DNA of 64,000 nucleotides from Longispora albida DSM 44784 (GTDB taxonomy: Bacteria; Actinomycetota; Actinomycetes; Mycobacteriales; Micromonosporaceae), in NCBI RefSeq assembly GCF_000379825.1, contig NZ_KB903834.1:293976-357975 (forward strand), given 5' to 3'. Under the pieces are notes generated by a model. That model had not been told where the DNA came from. It searched no databases and saw nothing but the letters and a program-made list of their open reading frames with translations. Below, in pieces: positions 24,437 through 32,718 of the stretch (position 1 is its first letter; each line of letters opens with the position of its first letter). Position numbers and translations under genes: made by a program.

Positions 24437-25417
24437 ATGACACGCTTCCTGATCCGGCGGACCCTGCTGGCCGTGCTCGCGCTGTTCTGCATCTCGGTGA
24501 CGACGTTCCTGTTGTTCTTCGCCGGGCCGGCCAACCCGGCAGCTGCGATGTGCGGCGATCGGGCCTGCCCGGCCGAGCGGCTCGAACGGATCAACAAGTC
24601 GCTCGGGCTGGACGAGCCGCTCCACGAGCAGTACGTCGCCTACATGCGCGGGATCTTCGCCGGGCGGCAGGTCGGGGAGATCCACTGCCCGGCGCCCTGC
24701 CTCGGCGTCTCCTTCCGGAACGACGAACCGGTCACCGACATCATCGCCAGGGGCATGCCGGTGACGGCCAGCGTGGCGATCGGCGCGACGGTCTTCTCCG
24801 TCCTCATCGGAGTCGGGCTCGGCGTCGTCTCCGCGCTCCGGCAGGGCCGCCTGGCCGACAAGGTGTCGATCGGGATCACCCTGACCGGGGCCTCGCTCCA
24901 GGTCTTCTTCCTCGGCCTGCTGGTGCAGCAGGTCTTCGTGTATCAGCTCAAGCTGATCCCCACGCCGAAGTACCACAGCCCGGCGGAGGACTTCGGCGGC
25001 TGGTTGCTCGGCATGTTGTTACCGTGGGTGACCCTCGGGTTCCTGAACGCCGCGGCCTACGCCCGATACGTGCGATCCGAGCTGTCCGAAGTGCTGAGTG
25101 AGGACTTCATCCGCACCGCCCGCGCCAAGGGCCTGGGGCAGCGGGCCGTCACGGTGCGGCACGCCCTGCGCGCCGTCCTCGCCCCGCTGCTCACCATCAC
25201 CGCCATCCAGCTCGGCGGCTCGCTCGGCGGCTACATCATCGCGGAGAACGTCTTCAACATGCGCGGCATCGGCCAGATCTCCATCGAGGCCCTCGCCGAC
25301 GACAACCTGCCGGTCATCATGGCGACCGTCCTGATCGGAGCCGTGTTCATCGTGGTGTTCAACCTGGTCTGCGACCTGCTCTACGCCGCGGCCGACCCGC
25401 GCGTGCGCATCAGGTGA
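24437..25417 (+). CDS. Oligopeptide/dipeptide-type ABC transporter permease (DppB/OppB family), orphan
   Basis: A 326-residue inner-membrane permease with an N-terminal TM helix, a long extracytoplasmic loop with four cysteines (CGDRACPAE and CPAPC), and five more TM helices. The EAA loop is present (EDFIRTARAKGLGQRAVTVRHALR). No partner permease, ATPase or binding protein lies beside it. It has a TTA codon at 25019-25021 (residue 195), so translation needs tRNA-Leu(UAA). Upstream, 24303-24436 is A-rich for this genome (CGAACGAGACAACGACC). Confidence 0.85.
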   Translation: MTRFLIRRTLLAVLALFCISVTTFLLFFAGPANPAAAMCGDRACPAERLERINKSLGLDEPLHEQYVAYMRGIFAGRQVGEIHCPAPCLGVSFRNDEPVTDIIARGMPVTASVAIGATVFSVLIGVGLGVVSALRQGRLADKVSIGITLTGASLQVFFLGLLVQQVFVYQLKLIPTPKYHSPAEDFGGWLLGMLLPWVTLGFLNAAAYARYVRSELSEVLSEDFIRTARAKGLGQRAVTVRHALRAVLAPLLTITAIQLGGSLGGYIIAENVFNMRGIGQISIEALADDNLPVIMATVLIGAVFIVVFNLVCDLLYAAADPRVRIR

Positions 25418-25504
25418 TGGTGGCATGAACTGGGGAGCACCGGCTTGCCCCGCTCTCCTAGAGTATTCACCAACAGAAAGATCCACCCCGGAGGAAGAAC
25501 CACC

Positions 25505-25813
25505 ATGAGCGAGTTCTACGAGGCCGACGTCGACGGCGACGGCAACGCCGACCAGATCCAGTACGACGTCAACTCCGACGGCACCAGCGAGATGCTGATC
25601 GACACCGACGGTGACGGTGTCGCCAACTACGAGGCCTCGGACACCGACGGGGACGGCCAGTTCGACTTCGTGGCCGCCGACACCGACGGCGACGGCACGC
25701 ACGACGTCGAGGCCTGGGACACCAACAGCGACGGCAGCTGGGACAAGGCTTCCGTCGACACCGACCACGACGGTGTCGCCGACTACACCGGCAACCCGTG
25801 GGGCAGCGCCTGA
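25505..25813 (+). CDS. Asp-rich calcium-loop repeat protein
   Basis: 102 residues built from seven repeats of a 13-residue unit (one of 12), each with a D-x-[DN]-x-D-G calcium-binding loop: DVDGDG, DVNSDG, DTDGDG (three times), DTNSDG, DTDHDG. There is no signal peptide or TM helix, so it seems cytoplasmic. The net charge is strongly negative. GGAGG (25491-25495) precedes ATG 25505. Similar loops occur in dockerin, thrombospondin-3 and EF-hand-like bacterial proteins. It may buffer or sense Ca; partner unknown. Confidence 0.8.
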   Translation: MSEFYEADVDGDGNADQIQYDVNSDGTSEMLIDTDGDGVANYEASDTDGDGQFDFVAADTDGDGTHDVEAWDTNSDGSWDKASVDTDHDGVADYTGNPWGSA

Positions 25814-26261
25814 CCGGCGCGCCACCTGGCCACCGGGCGGTGGTGAGGGGGTCGCCCGGCGGCTGGACCGCCGTACCGAGGACAGGGAAGCCACGGGCAC
25901 GGCACTCCGCTGCCGGAGGCTGAACGGCTCGGCACATGCCGGGCTGGCCAGCCCAGCACGCCGGTTCATGGGGCCGGGGTTCCACAAGGAACCCCGGCCC
26001 TTCGCGCTGGGTATGTGTGACCCGGCGGGAGCGCCCGATGAAGACGGTGCCGTCGGCACTCGGGCACCCAGGCGCTCCCGCCGGATGGCCTGCCGGCCCG
26101 TGGGGAGCCGCTCACCCGGCGGCAGGGGAGCCGCCGCCGGGGCGGGCGCGCCTGAGGGCTCGAGGCGCGCAGGGGCAGGCAGGTCGACCGGGAAACCAGG
26201 TAGGACAGGTCGGCCAGGGAAGATCGGATCGCTGGACGGGGATCGGGGCCGTGGCCGTCCG
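25814..26261. other. Gene-poor gap with hairpin and palindrome
   Basis: No credible gene is seen in these 448 bp; open frames here lack ribosome sites and family resemblance. It holds the palindrome GGGCTGGCCAGCCC (25941-25954) and a 13-bp perfect hairpin at 25971-26000. The rest is GC-rich sequence with no recognised signal. Confidence 0.5.
25971..26000. terminator. GC-rich hairpin, probable terminator
   Basis: Perfect 13-bp stem (25971-25983 with 25988-26000) and 4-nt loop ACAA; no T tract. About 160 bp after the calcium-loop gene. Confidence 0.6.
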
Positions 26262-26690
26262 CTAGCGGAAGTGCGGGCTGGGCCGGTTCCGCTTGGCGTC
26301 GGGGGTGGCCGGTGTGACCGGGGCGTTCGAAGCGCTGAGGGTAAGCGGTGCAGTGTGGCTGCTGGTGTTGGCCGGGTTGCTCGTGATCACGCCGTTCGCT
26401 GGCGGCAGGTGCCCGCTGGCCGGCTCGGCCCGCCGCCACTCGGGCAGCGCGCGCATGCCGGCGATGTCGTGCCGCGCCGTCCATGCCTCCCGCCACGGCT
26501 TGCGTGCCGCGGCGGCGGCCCGCTCGGCGAGGCGGCGCGGGGCACAGGACCAGGCTCGTCCGCACCACACGCACAGCCCGCGCTCGTCGGGCCTGGCGTG
26601 ACGCTCCAGCATGAACTGGGCGTCGCGCCATAACAGTGGGTCTGTGACGTCCGCAGGAGTGTCCACCGCTGCGAGATCGACCGTGACCAC
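26262..26690 (-). CDS. Conserved-looking small actinobacterial protein, 142 aa
   Basis: The N-terminal 70 residues (DPLLWRDAQFMLERHARP, then CVWCGRAWSCAPRRLAERA) have a CxxC and a third cysteine, possibly a zinc knuckle; the C-terminal half is Thr/Ser/Pro-rich and looks disordered. GTG 26690 is chosen because GGGGGG lies 7 nt upstream; ATG 26705 would place that sequence inside the gene. No function known. Confidence 0.5.
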   Translation of the reverse strand: MVTVDLAAVDTPADVTDPLLWRDAQFMLERHARPDERGLCVWCGRAWSCAPRRLAERAAAAARKPWREAWTARHDIAGMRALPEWRRAEPASGHLPPANGVITSNPANTSSHTAPLTLSASNAPVTPATPDAKRNRPSPHFR

Positions 26691-26825
26691 TTTTACTCCC
26701 CCCATCGGGTGATGACCCCTCTGGAAGAACCTCCGGACTCCACGTTAGGGGCCGGATGCGCCCTGTCATCGGACAGCTTGTGCGACCTCCAATTTGACCG
26801 CCGGCGAGCCTTCCGGAGCGCGCTC

Positions 26826-26862
26826 TTGACGAAAGCTAATGATGTTAGCTAACCTCATTAGC
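26826..26862 (+). promoter_or_regulatory. Promoter embedded in a long dyad, probable TetR operator, for a leaderless mRNA
   Basis: TTGACG (26826-26831), an 18-bp spacer and TAACCT (26850-26855) form a promoter whose start would fall on or next to the ATG at 26863, so the mRNA is probably leaderless. Overlying it is a 28-bp near-perfect dyad (26835-26862): outer arms GCTAATGA and TCATTAGC, inner palindrome GTTAGCTAAC. It ends at the base before the ATG. The TetR regulator encoded downstream is the likely ligand. Confidence 0.78.
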
Positions 26863-27666
26863 ATGACGCAGACGACGAAGTACCTCGACACCGCGCACGG
26901 CCGGATCGCGTACGACGAGCAGGGCTCCGGACCGCTGGTGCTGTGCGTTCCCGGGATGATCGGGCTGCGGTCGGAGTACCGGCTCCTCACGCCGATGCTG
27001 GTGCAGGCCGGGTACCGGGTGGTCACTATGGACATTCGCGGCATGGGTGAGACCGGGGCAGTGTGGGCTGAGTACGGCAGCGCGCCGATCGCCGACGACG
27101 TCATCGCCCTGCTCCGGCACCTCGGCTCGGGCCCGGCCATCCTGGTCGGCGCATCCTCCGGTGCCGCGGCCTCCGCCGTCGTCGCCGCCACGGCACCCGA
27201 GCTGGTCTCCGGGATCGTGCTCGTCGCGCCCTTCCTCCGCGATCCCGCGCCCTCGGTCATGCTGAGCCTCGTGAAGTTCCTGGCCCGGTCGCCCAAGCTG
27301 GCCGTGTCGCTGTGGAAGAGCCACGTCGTGAAGATGTACGCGGGCAACGTCCCCGCCGACTTCGACGAGTACCGGGCGGCGCTCGCCGCCAACCTCGCCG
27401 AACCGGGCCGGGCCGCCGCGGCCAGCCACTACATTCGCAGCATGTCGCACGCCCGAGCCGAGGACGCGCTCCCCCGGATCTCCACGCCAGCCGTCGTCGT
27501 GATGGGCAGCGCCGACCCCGACTTCCCGGACCCGCTGGCGCAGGCGGAGTGGGCGGCCCAGGCCGTACGCGGCCGGAAGGTCATCGCCGAGGGCGCCGGG
27601 CACCAGCCGCACGTCCAGACGCCCGCCGTGGTGGCCGACGCGATCATGGCCCTGCACCGTGCCTAG
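26863..27666 (+). CDS. Alpha/beta-fold hydrolase
   Basis: 267 residues. The nucleophile elbow is GASSGAA near 105 (a Ser in G-x-S-x-G form), the oxyanion region is VPGMIG near 32-37, the acid is probably in MGSADPDF and the histidine in GAGHQPH near the end. Close to haloalkane dehalogenase/epoxide hydrolase-like enzymes, with a short cap. ATG 26863 abuts the operator. It overlaps the TetR gene by 8 bp and should be controlled by it; the inducer may be its substrate. Confidence 0.88.
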   Translation: MTQTTKYLDTAHGRIAYDEQGSGPLVLCVPGMIGLRSEYRLLTPMLVQAGYRVVTMDIRGMGETGAVWAEYGSAPIADDVIALLRHLGSGPAILVGASSGAAASAVVAATAPELVSGIVLVAPFLRDPAPSVMLSLVKFLARSPKLAVSLWKSHVVKMYAGNVPADFDEYRAALAANLAEPGRAAAASHYIRSMSHARAEDALPRISTPAVVVMGSADPDFPDPLAQAEWAAQAVRGRKVIAEGAGHQPHVQTPAVVADAIMALHRA

Positions 27667-28207
27667 GGCCGGGCTCACCACAGCTGCGGTGGTGGACGCC
27701 GCCGCAGCGCTCGCCAACGAGATCGGCCTGCCGAACCTCACCCTGGCCCTGCTCGCCGAACGGCTGGGCGTCCGCTCACCCTCGCTCTACCGGCACGTCA
27801 ACGGCCTGCCGGAACTCCTGCACCAGCTCGCCCTGCGCGGCGTCGACGGCCTGGCCGGCGCGATGGCCGGCACCAGCGGCCTGCCGGCCCTCGCCAACGC
27901 CTACCGGGAGTACGCCGTGGCCAACCCCGCCTGTTACGCCGCGAGCCAGCGCGCCGACCCCCGCCTCGACGAGGCCGCCACCCGGGCACTCGCCCCGATC
28001 TTCGCCCTGATCGCCAGCTACGGCATCCCCGACACCGGCCGCGTCCACGCCGCCCGGATCATCCGCAGCGCCCTCCACGGCTTCGTCAGCCTGGAGACAA
28101 CCGGCGGCTTCGGCCTCCCCGACAAACTCGACGACACGTTCGCTCTGCTCATCTCCGCCCTGGAGACCGGCCTGCAATCCGCCCCAGAGCACACCCGGCA
28201 CCAGTAA
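27659..28207 (+). CDS. TetR-family regulator
   Basis: 182 residues. HTH at about 24-43 (TLALLAERLGVRSPSLYRHV); the C-terminal domain resembles TetR_C/WHG-like actinobacterial regulators (ARIIRSALHGFVSLETTGGFG). The GTG start lies within the hydrolase 3' end (8-bp overlap). Expected to repress the operon through the dyad at 26835-26862. Confidence 0.88.
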   Translation: MPRAGLTTAAVVDAAAALANEIGLPNLTLALLAERLGVRSPSLYRHVNGLPELLHQLALRGVDGLAGAMAGTSGLPALANAYREYAVANPACYAASQRADPRLDEAATRALAPIFALIASYGIPDTGRVHAARIIRSALHGFVSLETTGGFGLPDKLDDTFALLISALETGLQSAPEHTRHQ

Positions 28208-28225
28208 CAACTAAATGTTCTTCGG

Positions 28226-28351
28226 CCCTTGATCTTGATCTAAGGCGAAGTGGCCCGCTGAGCGGAAATCTGACAAGCAGAGTGAAAGCCCGTGTACTGG
28301 TTGTACACGGGCTTTTGCTCTGCGCAGCTCAGATTTTCGCTCAGCGGGTCG
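28226..28351. repeat. Long composite hairpin element, copy 1 (3' end of cystathionine beta-synthase gene)
   Basis: About 126 bp. A conserved shell (CCCTTGATCTTG, then AGTGGCCCGCTGAG, and CTCAGCGGGTCG at the right end) encloses nested stems: 28254-28264 with 28338-28348, 28267-28273 with 28329-28335, 28277-28282 with 28318-28323, and a perfect 13-bp tip 28285-28297 with 28303-28315. The stop codon of the minus-strand gene is inside its right end. The tip is followed by TTTT. A second copy with a different tip is at 48151-48284. Confidence 0.8.
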
Positions 28352-29711
28352 AAACGGTATGCGAGAGGAGGTCCTGGCGGGTGATTACTCCTCGGGGCTT
28401 GCCCTCGATCAGGACCAGTGCCGCGTCAGCCTTCTCCAGCAAAGCCACCGCCTCGGCGACCGGCTGGCCGCCGCCGATCATCGGCAGGGGCTCGGACATG
28501 TGCTGCTCGATCGAGTCGTGCAGGCTGGCCCGGCCGCTGAACACCGCGTCGAGCAGGTCACGCTCCACGATGGAGCCCACGATCTCCGCCGTGACGATCG
28601 GCGGCTCGGCCTTGACGACCGGCATCTGCGAGACGTGGTACTCGCGGAGGATGTCGATCGCGTCGCGGACCGTCTCCGTCGGGTGAGTGTGCACGAGTTC
28701 CGGCAGCTCGCCGCCCTTCGTGGCCAGCACGTCAGCGACGGTCGTGTCCTGGCCGCCGGTCCGCAGGAAGCCGTAGTGCGCCATCCACCTGTCGTTGAAG
28801 ATCTTCGAGAGGTACCCGCGGCCGTTGTCCGGCAGGAGCACCACGACCACGTCGTCCGGGCCGGCCTTGCGCGCGACTTCCAGCGCGGCCACGACCGCCA
28901 TGCCGCACGAGCCGCCGACCAGCAGGCCCTCCTCGCGGGCCAGGCGGCGGGTGATCTCGAAGGAGTCCTTGTCGGACACCGCGATGATCTCGTCGCAGAT
29001 CTCCGTGTCGTACGTCGTCGGCCAGAAGTCCTCGCCGACGCCCTCGACCAGGTACGGGCGGCCGGTGCCGCCGGAGTAGACCGAGCCCTCCGGGTCCGCG
29101 CCAATGATCTTGACGTTCCCGTTCTGCTCCTTCAGGTACCGGCCGGTGCCCGAGATCGTGCCGCCCGTGCCGACGCCCGCCACGAAGTGGGTGATCCGGC
29201 CGTCGGTCTGCGTCCACAGCTCCGGGCCCGTGGTCTCGTAGTGCGACCGGGGATTGTCCTGGTTGGAGTACTGGTTCGGCTTCCACGCGCCCGGGATCTC
29301 CGCGGCGAGCCGGTCGGACACGTTGTAGTAGGACCGGGGGTCCTCGGGGGCCACGGCGGTCGGGCAGACCACGACCTCGGCGCCGTACGCCCGCAGGACA
29401 TTGATCTTGTCTTCGCTGACCTTGTCCGGGCAGACGAAGACGCACTTGTAGCCCTTGGTCTGCGCGACCAGGGCCAGGCCGACGCCCGTGTTGCCGGAGG
29501 TCGGCTCGACGATCGTGCCGCCCGGCTTGAGCAGGCCCTCGCGCTCGGCAGTCTCGATCATCCGCTCGGCGATCCGGTCCTTCACACTGCCGCCGGGGTT
29601 GAAGTACTCCACCTTCGCGAGCACGGTCGCCTGGATGCCCTCGGTCACACTGCGCAGCCTGACCAGGGGGGTGTTGCCGATCAGCTCGACAACCGAGTTG
29701 TAGTACTGCAC
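28341..29711 (-). CDS. cbs: Cystathionine beta-synthase
   Basis: 456 residues. N-terminal type II PLP domain: ELIGNTPLVRL, PLP Lys44 in NPGGSVKDR, the SGNTGVGLA phosphate region and GTGGTISGTGRY. C-terminal pair of CBS domains (about 335-455). Full length for bacterial CBS with a regulatory Bateman module. It condenses serine (or O-acetylserine) with homocysteine to make cystathionine, feeding the gamma-lyase step likely catalysed by the enzyme at 1431-2570. Transcription ends in the composite hairpin. Confidence 0.93.
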   Translation of the reverse strand: MQYYNSVVELIGNTPLVRLRSVTEGIQATVLAKVEYFNPGGSVKDRIAERMIETAEREGLLKPGGTIVEPTSGNTGVGLALVAQTKGYKCVFVCPDKVSEDKINVLRAYGAEVVVCPTAVAPEDPRSYYNVSDRLAAEIPGAWKPNQYSNQDNPRSHYETTGPELWTQTDGRITHFVAGVGTGGTISGTGRYLKEQNGNVKIIGADPEGSVYSGGTGRPYLVEGVGEDFWPTTYDTEICDEIIAVSDKDSFEITRRLAREEGLLVGGSCGMAVVAALEVARKAGPDDVVVVLLPDNGRGYLSKIFNDRWMAHYGFLRTGGQDTTVADVLATKGGELPELVHTHPTETVRDAIDILREYHVSQMPVVKAEPPIVTAEIVGSIVERDLLDAVFSGRASLHDSIEQHMSEPLPMIGGGQPVAEAVALLEKADAALVLIEGKPRGVITRQDLLSHTVSTR

Positions 29712-29814
29712 GTCGCTGTGCCCTTCTGGCTCCGGGAGATTCTCCGACAGATTGAGCCTACCGACCCGGCGATATCGGAAGGGAAGCCTCGCCCTGCTCG
29801 GCTACGCTCGCGAC

Positions 29815-30576
29815 ATGAACCGGTTCGCCAAAGCCTTCGCCTATGGCGGCGGTGGGCTGGGTCTGGCCGGGGCGTTACTCACCGGCCTGCTCTTCGGGCA
29901 GGCCCAGCTGGCCAAACGCGCGATCCCCGACGCCGACCGGCCACCACCCGACGGCAGCGGCCACTTCCCCGGCGACGGCATGCCCATCCGGCTCGTGATG
30001 CTCGGGGACTCCTCAGCCGCCGGGCTCGGCGTCGACCATCCGGCGCAGACCCCAGGGGCGCTGATCGCGGCCTCGCTCGGCGTCCCGGTCGAGTACCGGT
30101 GCTTCGCGGTCGTCGGGGCGGAGAGCGGGCACCTGGCGGCGCAGATCGAGCTGGCCAGCGCCCACCCGATGGACATCGCGATCATCGTCATCGGCGGTAA
30201 CGACGTCACGCACGGCGTCCGCCCGGCCCTCGCCGTCCGGCTGCTCGCCGACGCCGTGCGGGCCCTGCGCGAACTCGGCGCGGAAGTCGTGGTCGGGACC
30301 TGCCCGGATCTCGGTACGATCCAGCCGATCCAGCCCCCGCTGCGCTGGGTCGCCCGGCAGTGGAGCAGGCAGCTCGCCGCGATGCAGACCAGGGCCGTCG
30401 AGGCGGCGGGTGGCCGGGCTGTGCAGCTCGGGGCGCTGCTCGGGCCGGAGTTCGCGGCGGCGCCGGCCGAGATGTTCAGCGCCGACCGGTTCCACCCCTC
30501 GGCCGCCGGTTACGCCGCCGCGGCCAACGCGCTGCTGCCGGCCGTCCGGGCCGCACTCATCAGGGAGCCAGCATGA
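29815..30576 (+). CDS. SGNH/GDSL hydrolase, membrane-anchored, TTA codon
   Basis: 253 residues: an N-terminal hydrophobic helix (about 10-30; uncleaved anchor or signal), then blocks GDSSAAG (catalytic Ser), GGND and DRFHPSAAGY (Asp/His). A TTA codon encodes residue 21 (29875-29877), so expression may depend on tRNA-Leu(UAA), whose gene is 3.7 kb away. Overlaps its paralogue by 4 nt. Probably an esterase acting outside the membrane; substrate unknown. Confidence 0.88.
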   Translation: MNRFAKAFAYGGGGLGLAGALLTGLLFGQAQLAKRAIPDADRPPPDGSGHFPGDGMPIRLVMLGDSSAAGLGVDHPAQTPGALIAASLGVPVEYRCFAVVGAESGHLAAQIELASAHPMDIAIIVIGGNDVTHGVRPALAVRLLADAVRALRELGAEVVVGTCPDLGTIQPIQPPLRWVARQWSRQLAAMQTRAVEAAGGRAVQLGALLGPEFAAAPAEMFSADRFHPSAAGYAAAANALLPAVRAALIREPA

Positions 30577-31352
30577 CGGAGCGTACGGTCAGACCGAAGC
30601 TGCGGACCTTCGCGTACGGCACCGGCCTGGCCGCCGCCGGGCTGCTGAGCCTGGTCGCCATCGAGGCGGCCGTCGCCAGGCAGCGCCGGTACGCCCGGCC
30701 GGAACTCAGCCTCGCCCACCGGGGCAGCGTCGGCCGCCCGGCTGCCACGCCGCTGCGGCTCGTCCTGCTCGGTGACTCCACGGCGGCCGGCGTTGGCGTC
30801 GAGCAGGCCTCCGACACGGTCGGCGGGCAGCTGGCCGAGCTGCTGGCCGCCGACGGGTACCGGGTGGAGCTGTCCAATGTGGCCGTCGCCGGGGCCCGGT
30901 CAGGCGAGCTGGCCACCCAGGTCGCCCGCGCTCTCCTCGGCCAGCGCCCCGACCTCGCCGTCATCCTGATCGGCGCCAACGACGCCATCCGGCCCGGCCG
31001 GGCGGAGACCTCGGCAGCGCTGCTCGGCACGGCAGTCCGGCGCCTGCGGCGCGCCGGGGTACCTGTCGTGGCCGGCACCTGCCCGGATCTCGGGGCCGCC
31101 CGCGCGATCGCCCAGCCGCTGCGGGCTCTCGTCGCCCGGCGCGGCCGGACCCTGGCGAGCGCCCAGAACGCGGCCGTCCGCGAGGCCGGGGGCGTCCCCG
31201 TGGACCTCGCGGCGGAGACCGGCGTGATGTTCCGTACCGACCCGGGCACCCTGTGCTGGGACGACTACCACCCGTCGGCCGACGGGTACCGGCTGTGGGC
31301 GCATGCTCTGGCGCCGGCCTGCCGGACGGCGCTGAGCATCGCCACGCACTGA
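30573..31352 (+). CDS. SGNH/GDSL hydrolase, paralogue of the preceding gene
   Basis: 259 residues with the same plan: N-terminal hydrophobic helix (about 17-35), GDSTAAG, GANDAI and DDYHPSADGY. Blocks such as VAGTCPDLG match the upstream gene, pointing to tandem duplication. No TTA codon was noticed, unlike its partner. Translationally coupled by ATGA. Confidence 0.88.
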   Translation: MTERTVRPKLRTFAYGTGLAAAGLLSLVAIEAAVARQRRYARPELSLAHRGSVGRPAATPLRLVLLGDSTAAGVGVEQASDTVGGQLAELLAADGYRVELSNVAVAGARSGELATQVARALLGQRPDLAVILIGANDAIRPGRAETSAALLGTAVRRLRRAGVPVVAGTCPDLGAARAIAQPLRALVARRGRTLASAQNAAVREAGGVPVDLAAETGVMFRTDPGTLCWDDYHPSADGYRLWAHALAPACRTALSIATH

Positions 31353-31356
31353 CCGG

Positions 31357-32607
31357 TTAGGACAGGCGCTCCAGGACGAGAGCCATGCCCTGGCCGCCGC
31401 CCACGCACATCGTCTCCAGGCCGATCGACTTGTCGTGCCAGTCGAGCGCGTTGAGCAGGGTGCCGGTGATCCGGGCACCGGTCATGCCGAACGGGTGGCC
31501 GATGGCGATCGCTCCGCCCATCACGTTCAGCTTGTCCAGCGGGATCTCCAGGTCGCGGTACGAGGGAATGACCTGGGCGGCGAACGCCTCGTTGATCTCG
31601 AAGAGGTCGACGTCGGAGATGCTCATGCCGGCCCGCTTGAGCGCCTGGCGGGTGGCCTCGACCGGCCCGAGGCCCATGATCTCCGGGGAGAGGGCCGTGA
31701 CGCCGGTGGACACGATCCGGGCCAGCGGGGTCAGGCCCAGCTCACGCGCCTTCACGTCACTCATGATCACGACAGCGGCAGCGCCGTCGTTGAGCGGGCA
31801 GCAGTTGCCAGCCGTGACCAGGCCGTCCGGGCGGAACACCGGCTTGAGGCCCTCGACGCCCTCCAGCGTCACGCCGGCCCGAGGGCCGTCGTCGGTGCTG
31901 ACCACGGTGCCGTCCGGCAGGGTGACCGGCGTGATCTCGCGGGCCCAGAAGCCGTTCTTGATGGCCTCCTCCGCGAGGTTCTGGCTGCGCACGCCGAACT
32001 CGTCCATGTCCCGGCGGGTCACGCCCTTGGCCTGGGCCAGGTTCTCCGCGGTGTGGCCCATCGACAGGTAGATGTCGGGCAGCTCGCCGTCCTGACGCGG
32101 GTCGTGCCAGGTCTGGCCGCCCTGCTCCGCCAGCGCCGAACGCTCACGGGCCCCGGCGAACCTCGGGTTCTGCCAGCCGCCGCCAACCGCGGCGCGGGCG
32201 TCGTCGGGCAGCCAGTCCGAGTTACCCCGGGCGTACCGGGAGACCGCCTCCACGCCGGCCGAGATGAACACGTCACCCTCGCCGGCCTTGATCGCGTGGA
32301 ACGCCATCCGGGTGGTCTGCACGGACGAGGCACAGTACCGGGTCAGGGTCGCGGCCGGCAGGTGGTCGTAGCCGAGCAGCGTCGACACGACCCGGCCCAT
32401 GTTGAAGCCGTGCTCGCCGCCGGGCAGGCCGCAGCCGAGGTACAGGTCGTCGATCAGCGTCGGGTCCAGCTCCGGGATCTTGTCCAGCGCGGCCCGGATG
32501 GCCGTGGCCGCCAGGTCGTCGGGGCGGAGGTCCTTCAGCGAGCCCTTGTGGGCGCGGCCGATCGGCGTACGGGCGGTGGAGACGATGACGGCTTCAGGCA
32601 TGCCCAT
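31357..32607 (-). CDS. Acetyl-CoA acetyltransferase (thiolase)
   Basis: 416 residues with all thiolase marks: acyl-accepting cysteine in TRYCASSVQ near 88-92, NEAFAAQ, GGAIAIGHPFGMTGAR and C-terminal CVGGGQGMA. Start ATG 32607 has GGAG 9 nt upstream; MPEAV two codons later is an alternative. Either fatty-acid beta-oxidation (FadA-type) or biosynthetic use. Converges with the SGNH pair with only 4 bp between stops. Confidence 0.92.
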   Translation of the reverse strand: MGMPEAVIVSTARTPIGRAHKGSLKDLRPDDLAATAIRAALDKIPELDPTLIDDLYLGCGLPGGEHGFNMGRVVSTLLGYDHLPAATLTRYCASSVQTTRMAFHAIKAGEGDVFISAGVEAVSRYARGNSDWLPDDARAAVGGGWQNPRFAGARERSALAEQGGQTWHDPRQDGELPDIYLSMGHTAENLAQAKGVTRRDMDEFGVRSQNLAEEAIKNGFWAREITPVTLPDGTVVSTDDGPRAGVTLEGVEGLKPVFRPDGLVTAGNCCPLNDGAAAVVIMSDVKARELGLTPLARIVSTGVTALSPEIMGLGPVEATRQALKRAGMSISDVDLFEINEAFAAQVIPSYRDLEIPLDKLNVMGGAIAIGHPFGMTGARITGTLLNALDWHDKSIGLETMCVGGGQGMALVLERLS

Positions 32608-32663
32608 AGGTTAACGCTCCAGTAACTTGGGGCGCGGGTGGTCTGGGTCACTGGCAAGACAGT

Positions 32664-32701
32664 GGGACCCCTCATGCTGCTATGGCAGCGTGAGGGGTCC
32701 C
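32664..32701. terminator. Hairpin between thiolase and Bax-inhibitor genes
   Basis: Perfect 11-bp arms (GGGACCCCTCA at 32664-32674, TGAGGGGTCCC at 32691-32701) with an inner GCTGC/GCAGC extension. It follows the minus-strand Bax-inhibitor-1 gene stop by 17 bp. Confidence 0.75.
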
Positions 32702-32718
32702 ATGATCTTGCGGTCTGA

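Noticed and set aside
25611-26633. A 340-residue plus-strand open frame over the gap after the calcium-loop gene
   Set aside because: It begins as a shadow of the repeat gene, is Arg/Gly/Pro-rich and has no ribosome site; the 26262-26690 gene on the other strand is better supported.
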